A stretch of DNA of 64,000 bases from Lacicoccus alkaliphilus DSM 16010 (GTDB taxonomy: Bacteria; Bacillota; Bacilli; Staphylococcales; Salinicoccaceae): contig NZ_FRCF01000003.1 of assembly GCF_900142805.1 (NCBI RefSeq), positions 62,001 to 126,000 of the forward strand, written 5' to 3'. The translations under genes were made by a program, and so were the position numbers. Under the pieces are notes generated by a model. The model did not search any database. It saw only the letters and a program-made list of their open reading frames with translations, and was not told the DNA's origin. This document shows, piece after piece, positions 16,079-25,204 of the stretch. Each line of letters begins with the position of its first letter. Positions within the stretch are counted from its first letter, which is position 1.

Positions 16079-17503
16079 TCATGGCCAAAAACCGATCAAT
16101 GGCCAATAAAGATATGCCACCCCGGTGATGATGATGATGCTGGCGACAGTGGAAACGATGCCGGGCAGCAGGAAATCCTGCTGCTCCACCCTTCCCGTGC
16201 TGTGCACGACGACATTCGGCATGGTTTCCACGACCAGGATGAATCCGAGGAGCAGGGTTACAGCAGAGAGCACCGAAATCACAACGGGGTCCTGGCCCGA
16301 TTGGGCCGACAGGCTGATCAGCACCGGCAGTAATGTGATGACTGCTGTTGAAACATTCGTCACACCAAGATGGTATATATGGGAGATGAGTACAGTGATC
16401 GGTATTGCAAGCCATGGATTGCTGAATACATCGACGATGACCTGAGGTGATACGAGTACTTCAAGTAAATCGACCGCACCGGATTCGATCAGTGAATAAC
16501 CGAGCGATAATGTCGCACCGATGAGCAGGACGATGCCGAAGTTGATTTTAAGCAACTTCTGCCACTCTACAAAACCGACGACAGGCAGAGCCATCATCAT
16601 GACAGCAAACAAGGCACCGAAAGTCGGGTGGTAACCGTGCCATGACTCGGTCAGCCAGATGAGGATGGTCGCAATGAGTATGAAGATGCATTTCATTTCC
16701 CCTGTCGTCAGCTTCCCGATCTCTTCATTCTTCTTTTTCATTTCCTGCTGCAGCGTATCGAATGAACGTTCACGCGGGGTATACATTTTCCACAGTATGA
16801 ACATGATGGCAACGGTCAGAAGAATCCAGATCGGTGCGGTATATATGAACCATTCGAGATATGAGATGGACACCCCCACATACAGCCTCAGAAGTTCCAC
16901 GGTCAGTATATTGCCTATCGCTGCAGTCAGGACGGCGACCCCGCTTATGCTGATGCCGAAGGCTGTACTGATGTAAAGCAGTTTATTGAAATTCGAGTCC
17001 CGTTTTATATCCGCTTCCCTGATGATTCCATCGAGGACAGGCATCATCAGGGACGCCCTGACGGCTGTGGCCGGGATGAAGAAGGCCTGGATCTGGTTGA
17101 GCAGGCCCACCCCTATATAGATGCCTTTGGAAGTGGAACCCATCGTTGCCAGAAGGGAGAAAGTCATGCGTTTGATGAGCGGGGTTTCGTTGACGCCGAT
17201 GGCCATCATCATCCCGCCGATGATCAGAAAAACTGCCGGAGATGAGAATCCGCTCAGCACAGTTTCGATCCCGACCGGCCGGAGGAGCATCAGCAGCACC
17301 AGCACAATTATAGATGTCAATCCGATTGGAACCGGTGCAAAGGCCCATAAAATGAGTCCATAGAGCATGATTGAAATCGTCGCCCTCTCCGACCAGCCTA
17401 TTTCTTCAGGCAGGAACAACAGCACTGCAACGAACAGTACAGTCGCCGCCAAAAAGATGATGATCCGGCGCAGACCGGGTGTATGATGATCTGTATTTAT
17501 CAT
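16079..17503 (-). CDS. DASS/SLC13-family anion:sodium symporter
   Basis: A polytopic permease (474 aa, about 12 hydrophobic segments) of the divalent anion:sodium symporter family, which takes up di- or tricarboxylates or sulfate. Family features include paired re-entrant loops: IGGMMMAIGV, TAAIGNILTVELL in the first half and SHIYHLGVTNVSTAVITLLP in the second. The start at 17503 is chosen as the residue after a GGAG site; upstream in-frame codons are possible. It sits between the TRAP transporter and the cat regulator, so its substrate could be a dicarboxylate used by either cluster. It may be co-transcribed with iclR (81-bp gap, no terminator seen). Confidence 0.82.
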   Translation of the reverse strand: MINTDHHTPGLRRIIIFLAATVLFVAVLLFLPEEIGWSERATISIMLYGLILWAFAPVPIGLTSIIVLVLLMLLRPVGIETVLSGFSSPAVFLIIGGMMMAIGVNETPLIKRMTFSLLATMGSTSKGIYIGVGLLNQIQAFFIPATAVRASLMMPVLDGIIREADIKRDSNFNKLLYISTAFGISISGVAVLTAAIGNILTVELLRLYVGVSISYLEWFIYTAPIWILLTVAIMFILWKMYTPRERSFDTLQQEMKKKNEEIGKLTTGEMKCIFILIATILIWLTESWHGYHPTFGALFAVMMMALPVVGFVEWQKLLKINFGIVLLIGATLSLGYSLIESGAVDLLEVLVSPQVIVDVFSNPWLAIPITVLISHIYHLGVTNVSTAVITLLPVLISLSAQSGQDPVVISVLSAVTLLLGFILVVETMPNVVVHSTGRVEQQDFLLPGIVSTVASIIIITGVAYLYWPLIGFWP

Positions 17504-17537
17504 ATGCCGCCACTCCATTAATTGTATGAATATTAAA

Positions 17538-17564
17538 GGAATACAGCATCGCATGCTGTATTCC
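17538..17564 (-). terminator. Hairpin between the TRAP permease and DASS permease genes
   Basis: GGAATACAGCAT-cgc-ATGCTGTATTCC is a 12-bp perfect stem. On the minus strand it is followed by TTTAATATT, a weak T-run. It probably ends or attenuates the TRAP operon. Confidence 0.65.
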
Positions 17565-17574
17565 CAAAAAAACA

Positions 17575-19647
17575 TCAGGTTGTATTGAAGTTATTCCCAT
17601 TATCGGATGAAAGCTCTTTTTGGTGCGGCCGGTCCTTATTGACGAATTTTTGGATCAGGGCCGCGGCTATGATGAGGCCGAGGGCGATGCCATCGGTCAT
17701 GATATCCGCCACCATGAGCAGCAGGGCGATGCCGAGCAGCACGACCCTCGTATACCATGCGGCTCTTTTCCTGAAGAACCAGCCCTGCACGGCTGCCGAC
17801 AGGAAATAAACGCCGAACAGCGCAGTGATGACTGCAAGGACGATGGCAAGCGAGTCGTCACTCAGGAGCAGGAGTTCCGGACTGTAGAACATCATGAAAG
17901 GCACGATGAATGCAGCCAGGCCGATTTTGAAGGCCTCCACGGCGGTCCTCATCGGATCGGTCCCGGTGATGCCTGCAGCAGCGAACGCTGCCAGTGCGAC
18001 AGGCGGTGTGATGGCCGATAACACCGCATAATAGAATACGAACATATGCGCAAGGAGCGGGTCCATCCCCATCCTGACGAGCCCCGGGGCGACGACGGAC
18101 GCGGCCACGGCATATGCAGCCGTCGTCGGCATCCCCATCCCGAGGATGATGGATAAGAGCATTGCAAAGATCAGTGCAATCAGCATGTTGTTGTCTGCAA
18201 TCGTCAGAAGCATGGTGCTGAATCTCTGTCCCACACCGGTCAGGGCAATGACACCGACGATGATGCCGGCAGTGGCGACGATCGCGATGAGCTGCAATGC
18301 ATTTTTCATACCCAGTTCCAGCGCTTCCAGCACTTTCATGAGCCCCATACGCGTCTCTTTACTGAACAGGCTCAGGACAAAACATAAGATGATGCCGACC
18401 GTACCGGCGAACACTATGCTGTATCCGGCAACCAAAAGGTAGACCAGTACGATGATCGGAATGAAGAGGTAGGCCTTCTTCACCAGATCTTTGATGTTGG
18501 GCAGCAGGTGGCGCGGTACGCCCCTCAAGTCTTCTTTCAAAGCCTGGAAATCGACCATGAAATAGACGGAGACGAAGTATAACAGTGCCGGTATGATTGC
18601 TGCAATGATGATATCCGAATAAGGGATCCCGGTGATTTCTGCCATGAGGAAGGCACCTGCACCCATGATCGGCGGCAACAGCTGGCCGCCCGTCGATGCC
18701 GTCGCTTCCGTGGCAGCGGCGAACCTTGGCCGGTAGCCGGTCTTCTTCATCAACGGTATGGTCAATGAACCGGTGGCAACGACGTTCCCCGCCGATGTGC
18801 CGTTGATGGAGCCCATGAGGGCTGAAGCGAATATGGCGACTTTCGCCGGCCCGCCGCGCATCCACCCTGCCAGCCTGAAGGCCACATCGATGAAGTACTG
18901 GCCGACACCCGACATCTGGAGGAATGCCCCGAATATGATGAAGAGGATGATGTATCTGGAAGAAACATCCGTCGTCACCCCGAACACCCCGTCAAGACCG
19001 TAAATATAAGTGACGAACCTTTCGAAGGAATAGCCGTTATGATTGAAGATGCCGGGCATATAAGGCCCCAGGAATGAATACGCGATGAAGACGCCTGCAA
19101 GTATCGGCAGTGTCCATCCGCTTGTCCTTCTCGTGATTTCCAAAACGAGCAGGACACCGACTGTCGCCACCACAACATCCAGGGTGGTCGGTGTGACCCC
19201 GAAACGGAACACCAGCGTCGTCAGGTTTTCCGCTATGTAGTAGCCGATGAATATTGCGGCTGCTATCAGAATCCAGTCCACTATAGGAATGCTGTTGGAC
19301 TTCGTCTTCCATCCCTTATAGAACATCAGTGTCAGCACTGTGCCGAAAACGATGTGTGTACTTCTGAAGACCCAGGGGTCTATAGGATTGAAATTCAGGA
19401 TATACAGGTGATAAAGGGCGCCGAAAACGGCAATGCCCATGAATAAATATCTTTTCCAGCCTGTAAGATTCCTGGTGCTCTCGGATTTTTCCAGAGCATC
19501 TTCAACAATTTCCGTATCGAGTTTACCCTCTTCATCCAATTCGGATTCAAGGGAAAGGTCATCATTATCGTCCGGTTGTTCTTCCGATCTTCTCTTTCTG
19601 TTTACTTCAACTTTTTCAGCATCTTCGTCATGAGTGTTTTTATTCAA
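17575..19647 (-). CDS. TRAP transporter permease, fused 4TM-12TM type
   Basis: A 690-aa fused DctQ-DctM type permease of the kind that pairs with TAXI receptors. The N-terminus (about 1-60) is acidic and charged, followed by about 17-18 hydrophobic segments. Motifs are GSINGTSAGNVVATGSLTIP, GGQLLPPIMGAGAFLMAE and LGMGMPTTAAYAVAASVVAP of the TRAP large subunit. The TTG at 19647 (LNKNTHDEDAEK) is preferred as start because GGGGGG lies eight bases upstream; an ATG at 19704 has no ribosome site and overlaps the hairpin. It is sodium-coupled uptake of carboxylates by family knowledge; the substrate is inferred from the catabolic genes upstream. Confidence 0.9.
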   Translation of the reverse strand: MNKNTHDEDAEKVEVNRKRRSEEQPDDNDDLSLESELDEEGKLDTEIVEDALEKSESTRNLTGWKRYLFMGIAVFGALYHLYILNFNPIDPWVFRSTHIVFGTVLTLMFYKGWKTKSNSIPIVDWILIAAAIFIGYYIAENLTTLVFRFGVTPTTLDVVVATVGVLLVLEITRRTSGWTLPILAGVFIAYSFLGPYMPGIFNHNGYSFERFVTYIYGLDGVFGVTTDVSSRYIILFIIFGAFLQMSGVGQYFIDVAFRLAGWMRGGPAKVAIFASALMGSINGTSAGNVVATGSLTIPLMKKTGYRPRFAAATEATASTGGQLLPPIMGAGAFLMAEITGIPYSDIIIAAIIPALLYFVSVYFMVDFQALKEDLRGVPRHLLPNIKDLVKKAYLFIPIIVLVYLLVAGYSIVFAGTVGIILCFVLSLFSKETRMGLMKVLEALELGMKNALQLIAIVATAGIIVGVIALTGVGQRFSTMLLTIADNNMLIALIFAMLLSIILGMGMPTTAAYAVAASVVAPGLVRMGMDPLLAHMFVFYYAVLSAITPPVALAAFAAAGITGTDPMRTAVEAFKIGLAAFIVPFMMFYSPELLLLSDDSLAIVLAVITALFGVYFLSAAVQGWFFRKRAAWYTRVVLLGIALLLMVADIMTDGIALGLIIAAALIQKFVNKDRPHQKELSSDNGNNFNTT

Positions 19648-19675
19648 GCGCTTCCCCCCCTTTATACCTGCATTA

Positions 19676-19701
19676 ATACAGCCGGTTTCAACCGGCTGTA
19701 T
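19676..19701 (-). terminator. Intercistronic hairpin between TAXI receptor and TRAP permease
   Basis: ATACAGCCGGTT-tc-AACCGGCTGTAT is a perfect 12-bp stem without a long T-run. Such hairpins after binding-protein genes usually stabilise or attenuate, giving more receptor than permease. Confidence 0.6.
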
Positions 19702-19732
19702 CAATAAGCAGAGCTAGCCTGTAAAAATGGTG

Positions 19733-20794
19733 TTACTCACTGTCATCCTCGTCGCTCCACTCTTCAGGATACACGTCATCAGCCAGTTCGATGCCGATTT
19801 CCTCATAGTAGCGGATTGCGCCCGGATGCATTGGGTAATCCGTGTTATTTGTGATGACTTCAGGATCTTCCGCTTCTGAAGCCGAGTTGTGGGTATCGAT
19901 CATCTGATCGATGTTTTCGTGATATGCTTTTACAAGATCATAGACGAAATCCGAGTTTGCTTCTTTTTGAACTACACCGTAATTGAACTGTGAAACGGTT
20001 TCAATATCTTCATCCATTGAGTCATAAGTGCCGCCCGGGATGGTGAATTCCTGGAAATACGGGAGTTCTTCCATCACCGTCGAACGCTGCTCTTCCGTGA
20101 GGCCGTAGATGTTGATATCTGCCTGGGTTTCAGCTTCAACTACCGCTGAAATCGGGAGGCCTGCAGAGAAGCCGATATGATCCAGCTGGCCGTCAAGCAT
20201 TTGTGAAACCATGTCACTTGCACCGGCTGCAACCTGGTCCCCTGTTTCAATGCCGAGGATGTCATAGATTATCGGGTTGTAAGTGCCTGGTGTACCGCCT
20301 GCAGGGCCGATGCCGACACGTTCACCCTCGTGGTCTTCAAGGCCTTCAGCACCGGTTGATTCCAATGAGAACCAGTTGAACGGCGTATCATACATCGGGA
20401 AAATGACGCGGATGTCATCATATTCCTGATCCGCCCATTCACCTTCGCCTGTATAGCCTTCATAAAGAGGGCCTTCCGTGACCATTCCGAGCTGAACATC
20501 ATCTGCATCCAGAAGCTGTATGTTATGCACCGGACCACCTGTCACTTCAATGTTTGAAGAGATGTCGAGGTGTTCTTCAAGCAATGTCGAGAGGCCGCCG
20601 CCCCAGATGTAATAAGTACCGCCCTGCGAGGCTGTACCGACGGTTACGGTTGAAGGATAGTCATTTTCTTCAAAATCGGCTTCCGCTTCACCATTGCCGT
20701 TTTCTTCCCCGCCTTCATCAGTGCCTCCATCGTCACAAGCTGCCAAAACCAAAGCAAGAACCATCGTGCTGAACAATAACCAAAATTTCTTCAT
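19733..20794 (-). CDS. TAXI-family TRAP transporter solute receptor (lipoprotein)
   Basis: A 353-aa extracytoplasmic solute-binding protein. A signal peptide (MKKFWLLFSTMVLALVLAAC) ends in a lipobox with the lipidated cysteine at residue 20, followed by an acidic Gly/Glu linker. The TAXI domain begins at VTVGTASQGGTYYIWGGGLS and includes AGASDMVSQMLDGQLDHIGF. The start at 20794 has AAAGGGG nine bases upstream; 20815 would be too close. The very acidic composition suits a halophilic lifestyle. It is co-operonic with the C5-dicarboxylate genes and the fused permease. Confidence 0.9.
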   Translation of the reverse strand: MKKFWLLFSTMVLALVLAACDDGGTDEGGEENGNGEAEADFEENDYPSTVTVGTASQGGTYYIWGGGLSTLLEEHLDISSNIEVTGGPVHNIQLLDADDVQLGMVTEGPLYEGYTGEGEWADQEYDDIRVIFPMYDTPFNWFSLESTGAEGLEDHEGERVGIGPAGGTPGTYNPIIYDILGIETGDQVAAGASDMVSQMLDGQLDHIGFSAGLPISAVVEAETQADINIYGLTEEQRSTVMEELPYFQEFTIPGGTYDSMDEDIETVSQFNYGVVQKEANSDFVYDLVKAYHENIDQMIDTHNSASEAEDPEVITNNTDYPMHPGAIRYYEEIGIELADDVYPEEWSDEDDSE

Positions 20795-20832
20795 AAATAA
20801 AATCCCCTTTGTCATTATTTTATATTGACTGC

Positions 20833-22029
20833 CTAGTATGACCTTGGCATACCAAGCACGTGTTGCCCTATATAGGAAAGAATCATGTTGTTGTTCACCG
20901 GTGCGACCTGGTACATCCTTGTCTCCCTGAATTTGCGCTCGATATCATATTGATCGACGAAGCCGTTTCCGCCGTAAGTATTGATTGCGACGTTTGCAGC
21001 TTCCCAGCTTGCCTCACTCGAAATCAGTTTCGCAGTGTTGGCTTCCTCCCCGCAATTCTCGCCGGTGTCGAACTTCTCGGCGGCCTTGTATCTCAATGCA
21101 TCGGCAGCCTTGATTGACGCATAAGCTTTCGCGATGGGGAACTGGACACCCTGATTTTCCCCGATCTTCCTGTTGAACACCTCCCTTTCGCTGGCATATT
21201 CGACCGCACGGTCGATGAAGAAATAACCATCGCCGATGCTTTCCGAAGCAAGCAGGATCCTTTCGGCGTTCATGCCGTCCAGCACATATTTGAAACCGCT
21301 GCCAACTTCGCCGATGACACTGTCTTCAGGCACCTTCATATCTTTGTACCAGATTTTATTGGTGGCATAATTGAACATCGTGCGCACGGACTCGACAGCC
21401 AGGGCGTTTGGCTGATTCTGCCTGATTTCCCTGAGGTCCACCAGGAATAAAGTCATCCCCCGGGACTTCTTTTCCACTTCTTCAAGCGGTGTGGTCCTTG
21501 CGAGCAGGAGCAGCAGATCTGATTGTCTGATCCGGCTCGTCCAGTTTTTGTGTCCGTTGATGACATAACCGTCATCCGTTTTTTCGGCAAAAGTTTCAAT
21601 GGCTGTAGTATTTGAGCCTGCTTCAGGTTCCGTTATCGAGAAGGCCTGCATGCGGATTTCACCACTTGCGATGCCCGGCAGATATTTTTCTTTCTGCGCC
21701 TTGTTTCCGTGTCTGAGGAGGGATCCCATCGTATACATCTGGGCGTGGCAGGCCGCTGCATGGCCGCCGGCCCTATGTATCTCTTCCAGGATGATGGTGG
21801 CTTCCGTGAGGCCGTACCCTTTTCCGCCATATTCTTTTGGAATCAGCACCGATAAGTATCCGGCGTCCGTCAATGCATCGACGAATTCCTGCGGGTATTT
21901 CCTGTCGGGATCCAGCTCCCTCCAGTATTCATTACCGAATGTCTCGCACAGTTCCCGCACTTCCTTGCGCAGCTGCAGTCGTTCTTCTTCACTGAGTTTG
22001 ATCGTTTCCGATTGTAATAGATCGCTCAT
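20833..22029 (-). CDS. Acyl-CoA dehydrogenase-family protein lacking the usual catalytic glutamate
   Basis: A 398-aa flavoprotein with the ACAD domain order (helical N-domain, beta domain with QAFSITEPEAGSNTTAIETF, C-terminal helices with NTYGGNGFVDQYDIERKF). In medium- and short-chain ACADs the catalytic base is the Glu of the YEGT motif. Here the aligned segment reads MYQVAPVNNNMILSYIGQHV, with Pro at that place. It therefore belongs to an atypical subgroup, which either uses a base elsewhere or a different reaction. An acyl-CoA dehydrogenase gene also occurs in Pseudomonas itaconate clusters. AGGAGGA lies 11 bases before the ATG at 22029. The substrate is unknown. Confidence 0.82.
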   Translation of the reverse strand: MSDLLQSETIKLSEEERLQLRKEVRELCETFGNEYWRELDPDRKYPQEFVDALTDAGYLSVLIPKEYGGKGYGLTEATIILEEIHRAGGHAAACHAQMYTMGSLLRHGNKAQKEKYLPGIASGEIRMQAFSITEPEAGSNTTAIETFAEKTDDGYVINGHKNWTSRIRQSDLLLLLARTTPLEEVEKKSRGMTLFLVDLREIRQNQPNALAVESVRTMFNYATNKIWYKDMKVPEDSVIGEVGSGFKYVLDGMNAERILLASESIGDGYFFIDRAVEYASEREVFNRKIGENQGVQFPIAKAYASIKAADALRYKAAEKFDTGENCGEEANTAKLISSEASWEAANVAINTYGGNGFVDQYDIERKFRETRMYQVAPVNNNMILSYIGQHVLGMPRSY

Positions 22030-22061
22030 CGTTATCAAGTTCCTCCTGATATTAAAGTTGG

Positions 22062-22616
22062 TCAATCATTGGCGAAAGACTGTTGTGAACTTTCATAAAA
22101 ATCATTTCCCGCACTGTCATTGATGACGATGCAGGGGAAATCCTCCACTTCAAGTCTGCGTATGGCTTCAGTTCCCAGATCTTCATAGGCCACGAGTTTG
22201 GAAGCGGTGATCTTGCGGGCGAGCAGTGCGCCGGTCCCGCCGATGGCCACCATATATACGGCCTTATTCTCCTGAATGGCATCGGTGACTTCCCGGCTGC
22301 GGTAACCTTTCCCGATCATCCCCTTCAGGCCGTGTGCCAGAAGCGCTGGTGTATAGGCATCCATCCGGCTGCTGGTCGTCGGGCCGGCTGAGCCGATGAC
22401 TTCGTCCGGTTTGGCCGGCGTTGGGCCGACATAGTATATCACCTGGCCTGTCAGGTCGACCGGAAGGTCTTCACCGCGCTCCAGTGCCTCAGCCATGCGT
22501 TTATGTGCCGCATCCCTTGCTGTATAGATTGTACCGGAAAGCAGTACGGTATCACCGCTTTTCAATTTCTCGGCAGCGCCGGGTTCAAAAGGCACCTTGA
22601 TACGTATCTCGGACAT
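22062..22616 (-). CDS. Class I fumarase/tartrate dehydratase/mesaconase-type beta subunit
   Basis: The C-terminal-type subunit (184 aa) of two-subunit iron-sulfur hydratases. Family motifs are GDTVLLSGTIYTARDAAHKR, YYVGPTPAKP, IGSAGPTTSSRMDAYTP and KGMIGKGYRS, the last containing the conserved Gly-Lys-Gly. Together with the alpha subunit immediately upstream it would add or remove water from fumarate, L-tartrate or mesaconate. In this cluster mesaconate/(S)-citramalate is the favoured inference. The gap to the alpha subunit is 10 bp. Confidence 0.88.
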   Translation of the reverse strand: MSEIRIKVPFEPGAAEKLKSGDTVLLSGTIYTARDAAHKRMAEALERGEDLPVDLTGQVIYYVGPTPAKPDEVIGSAGPTTSSRMDAYTPALLAHGLKGMIGKGYRSREVTDAIQENKAVYMVAIGGTGALLARKITASKLVAYEDLGTEAIRRLEVEDFPCIVINDSAGNDFYESSQQSFAND

Positions 22617-22626
22617 ATGGACCTCC

Positions 22627-23469
22627 TTAAATGACGAAATGCTTGTGTCTGCTGGCGTGACAGTTCAGATTGACTGCGACAGGGAGCGCGGCGATATGAC
22701 AGGGCGCGGTTTCCACTTTGATATCCAGTGCGGTGGTGTTCCCCCCGAGCCCCTGCGGCCCGATGCCGAGCTGATTGACAGATTCGTGCAGTTCCATTTC
22801 GAGTGCGGCGATCCCCTCATCGGGATGCCTCTCTCCCACAGGCCTGAACAATGACTTCTTGGCAAGATAGGGCGCCACTTCAAAGTTGCCACCGATGCCG
22901 ATGCCGACGACGAGGGGCGGGCATGCATTGGGACCTGCTTCCCTGACGGTCTTCATGATGAAATCCTTCACGCCTTCCAGACCTGCCGAGGGGGTGAGCA
23001 TCTTCATTGCGCTCATGTTTTCAGCGCCCCCGCCTTTGGCCGACATCTGAACATCCAGAGCATCCCCCTCGACAAGTTCGATGTGGATGACGGCAGGGGT
23101 ATTGTCCCCGGTATTGCTGCGTGTGATGGGATCATCCACAATCGAATATCTCAAATACCCTTCGTCATACCCTTTTCTGACCCCCTCGTTGATCGCATCT
23201 TCCAATTTTCCGCCGGTGATGTGACAGTCCTGGCCGAGCCTGACGATGAAGACCGAGACCCCTGTATCCTGGCACATCGGTACGCGGTTTGACGTGGCGA
23301 TGTCCGCGTTCTCTATCAGTTGATTCAAAATGCTTTTTCCTGCTTCGGAGGTTTCGGTTTTGACCGACTCTTTAAAAGCATTGACCACGTCTTCACCAAG
23401 GTCAAAATTCGCCTCCTGGCAGATTCTTGAAACTTCATCGACGATTTCAGTGTATTGGATCACTTTCAT
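22627..23469 (-). CDS. Class I fumarase/tartrate dehydratase/mesaconase-type alpha subunit
   Basis: A 280-aa alpha subunit that carries the [4Fe-4S] cluster. The three cysteine ligands are visible as C66 (RVPMCQDTG), C183 (GPNACPPLVVG) and C270 (VNLNCHASRH). The start at 23469 follows GGAGGCGGGCTT; a 19-codon in-frame upstream extension lacks a site. Two-subunit enzymes of this family include fumarases, L-tartrate dehydratases and mesaconases. The neighbouring MaoC, CaiB and CitE genes suggest a C5 branched substrate. Being oxygen-sensitive is usual for this class. Confidence 0.88.
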   Translation of the reverse strand: MKVIQYTEIVDEVSRICQEANFDLGEDVVNAFKESVKTETSEAGKSILNQLIENADIATSNRVPMCQDTGVSVFIVRLGQDCHITGGKLEDAINEGVRKGYDEGYLRYSIVDDPITRSNTGDNTPAVIHIELVEGDALDVQMSAKGGGAENMSAMKMLTPSAGLEGVKDFIMKTVREAGPNACPPLVVGIGIGGNFEVAPYLAKKSLFRPVGERHPDEGIAALEMELHESVNQLGIGPQGLGGNTTALDIKVETAPCHIAALPVAVNLNCHASRHKHFVI

Positions 23470-23485
23470 AAGCCCGCCTCCATTG

Positions 23486-24007
23486 TTACTGTTTTTGCTG
23501 TTTGAGCACTTCTTCCAGTAATTCATTCCGTTGGTCCGGCGCGTGGGATTTCTTGTAGACCATCATCGTCCGGTCAAAGGAGATGACGATTTCGGCACGC
23601 TGATTGTATCCGTATGTCCTGACGTTGACGATGCCCACATTCGGGCGGGATTTGGACTCGCGCAGTCCTGTGACTTCAGAATAAGAGTAGATCGTGTCGC
23701 CTTCAAACACCGGTTTTGGGAGCTTGATATTATCCCAGCCGAGGTTCGCCATGGCATTCTGTGAAATGTCGGTGACGGACTGTCCTGTGACCAGTGCCAG
23801 TGTGAAGGTGGAATCGACGAGCGGCTTGCCGAATTCGGTATTCTCCGAGTAATAATCGTCAAAATGGATCGGATTGGTGTTCTGTGTCAAAAGCGTCATA
23901 TAAATATTATCTGTTTTGGTGACCGTTCTTCCGAGTGGGTGCGGATAAATGTCCCCTTCAGTGAAATCTTCGTAAAATCGGCCTGTCCAACCTTCCTGTA
24001 CACTCAT
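23486..24007 (-). CDS. MaoC-family hydratase, mesaconyl/itaconyl-CoA hydratase-like
   Basis: A single hot-dog-fold MaoC protein of 173 aa. The N-terminal signature RFYEDFTEGDIYPHPLGRTV and the active-site stretch TQNTNPIHFD (with N43 and H48 as likely catalytic positions) are typical of mesaconyl-CoA hydratase and itaconyl-CoA hydratase (Ich). In the proposed route it would hydrate itaconyl-CoA or mesaconyl-CoA to a citramalyl-CoA or methylmalyl-CoA. AGGAGG lies upstream of the ATG at 24007. It is flanked by the CaiB transferase and the hydratase alpha subunit. Confidence 0.82.
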   Translation of the reverse strand: MSVQEGWTGRFYEDFTEGDIYPHPLGRTVTKTDNIYMTLLTQNTNPIHFDDYYSENTEFGKPLVDSTFTLALVTGQSVTDISQNAMANLGWDNIKLPKPVFEGDTIYSYSEVTGLRESKSRPNVGIVNVRTYGYNQRAEIVISFDRTMMVYKKSHAPDQRNELLEEVLKQQKQ

Positions 24008-24031
24008 TGAAACTCCTCCTGTTGTTCTGAT

Positions 24032-25180
24032 TTAAGATTTTGTTGAAACACCTAATTCTTCCAATATCTTATCGGTGTGTTCCCCCAGAGCCGGGACATT
24101 CTTCATCACCGGTTTGTAATCTTTGGAAGTCACCGGTGGAAGCAGTGAAGCGATATTGCCTCCAGGCGTTCCGATTTCCCTCCAGCGGTCTCTGGCTTTC
24201 AGCTGTGGATGGTTGAAGAAATCCTTCATGGTATTCAACCTGGCGTTCGCTATCTTCGCTTTTTCCACCCGCTCTATCACGACATCCGAAGTGAGGTCGG
24301 AAAATGCTTCCTCTATGATCTCCTTAAGCGCTTTCCTGTTTTCGGAGCGCAGGTAATTCGCATTGAAACGTGCATCACGGGCCAGTGCTTCATCATTCAG
24401 CACTTCTTCGCAGAACTGTGCCCATTCCCTTTCGTTCTGAAGGCCGATGAAGACGGTTTTGCCGTCGCCGCATTTAAATGGGCCGTAAGGGTATATCGTG
24501 GAATGGCTGGCGCCTGTACGGTTTGGTTCCTGACCGCCGTATTGTGCATAATATGCCGGGTAGCCCATCCACTCTCCCAGTGCCTCGAGCATGGAGACTT
24601 CAAGGACTGTGCCTTTACCGGTTTTCATGCGGTTCATCAGTGCGGTGAGGATGCCGGTATATGCATACATGCCTGCAGCGATGTCCGCGATGGAGATGCC
24701 GGCTTTGGACGGCTCATCCTCGGTGCCTGTGACGGATACGAGGCCGGCTTCGCACTGCACCAGCAGGTCATAGGCTTTCTTCTGTTCATACGGTCCGCCT
24801 TTCCCATAACCTGATAAACTGCAGACGATCAGTTCAGGTTGCTTTTCAACCATCTCCTCCGGCACGAATCCCATGCGTTCAATGGCTCCGGGGGCAAGGT
24901 TTTGAATGAAGACATCCGCTTTTTCCAGCAGTTTGGAAAGGACTTCTTTATCATTATCATCTTTAAGATTTAATGTGATGGATTCTTTGGAACGGTTCGT
25001 CCAGACGAAGTGGCTCGACAAGCCGTTGACGGTGGTATCATAACCTCTTGCGAAATCCCCGACGCCGGGTCTTTCAACTTTGATCACCCTTGCTCCGAGA
25101 TCTGCGAGCTGCCGTGTTGCAAAAGGGACGGCAATGGCCTGTTCCAAAGAGACGACTGTAACACCTTCCAGTGGTAACAT
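24032..25180 (-). CDS. CaiB/BaiF (family III) CoA-transferase, probable itaconate/mesaconate CoA-transferase
   Basis: A 382-aa family III CoA-transferase, with the N-terminal LPLEGVTVVSLEQAIAVPFA and the catalytic aspartate at D138 in KKAYDLLVQCEAG that forms the mixed anhydride. Other signatures are NRSKESITLNLK and LIVCSLSGYGKGGPY. Homologues move CoA from succinyl-CoA or acetyl-CoA to itaconate (Ict), mesaconate or citramalate. In this operon it sits with MaoC and CitE genes in the same combination as Ict-Ich-Ccl. AGGAGGAATTC precedes the ATG. The donor and acceptor are not decided by sequence. Confidence 0.83.
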   Translation of the reverse strand: MLPLEGVTVVSLEQAIAVPFATRQLADLGARVIKVERPGVGDFARGYDTTVNGLSSHFVWTNRSKESITLNLKDDNDKEVLSKLLEKADVFIQNLAPGAIERMGFVPEEMVEKQPELIVCSLSGYGKGGPYEQKKAYDLLVQCEAGLVSVTGTEDEPSKAGISIADIAAGMYAYTGILTALMNRMKTGKGTVLEVSMLEALGEWMGYPAYYAQYGGQEPNRTGASHSTIYPYGPFKCGDGKTVFIGLQNEREWAQFCEEVLNDEALARDARFNANYLRSENRKALKEIIEEAFSDLTSDVVIERVEKAKIANARLNTMKDFFNHPQLKARDRWREIGTPGGNIASLLPPVTSKDYKPVMKNVPALGEHTDKILEELGVSTKS

Positions 25181-25204
25181 TGAATTCCTCCTATAATAAA
25201 CCGC

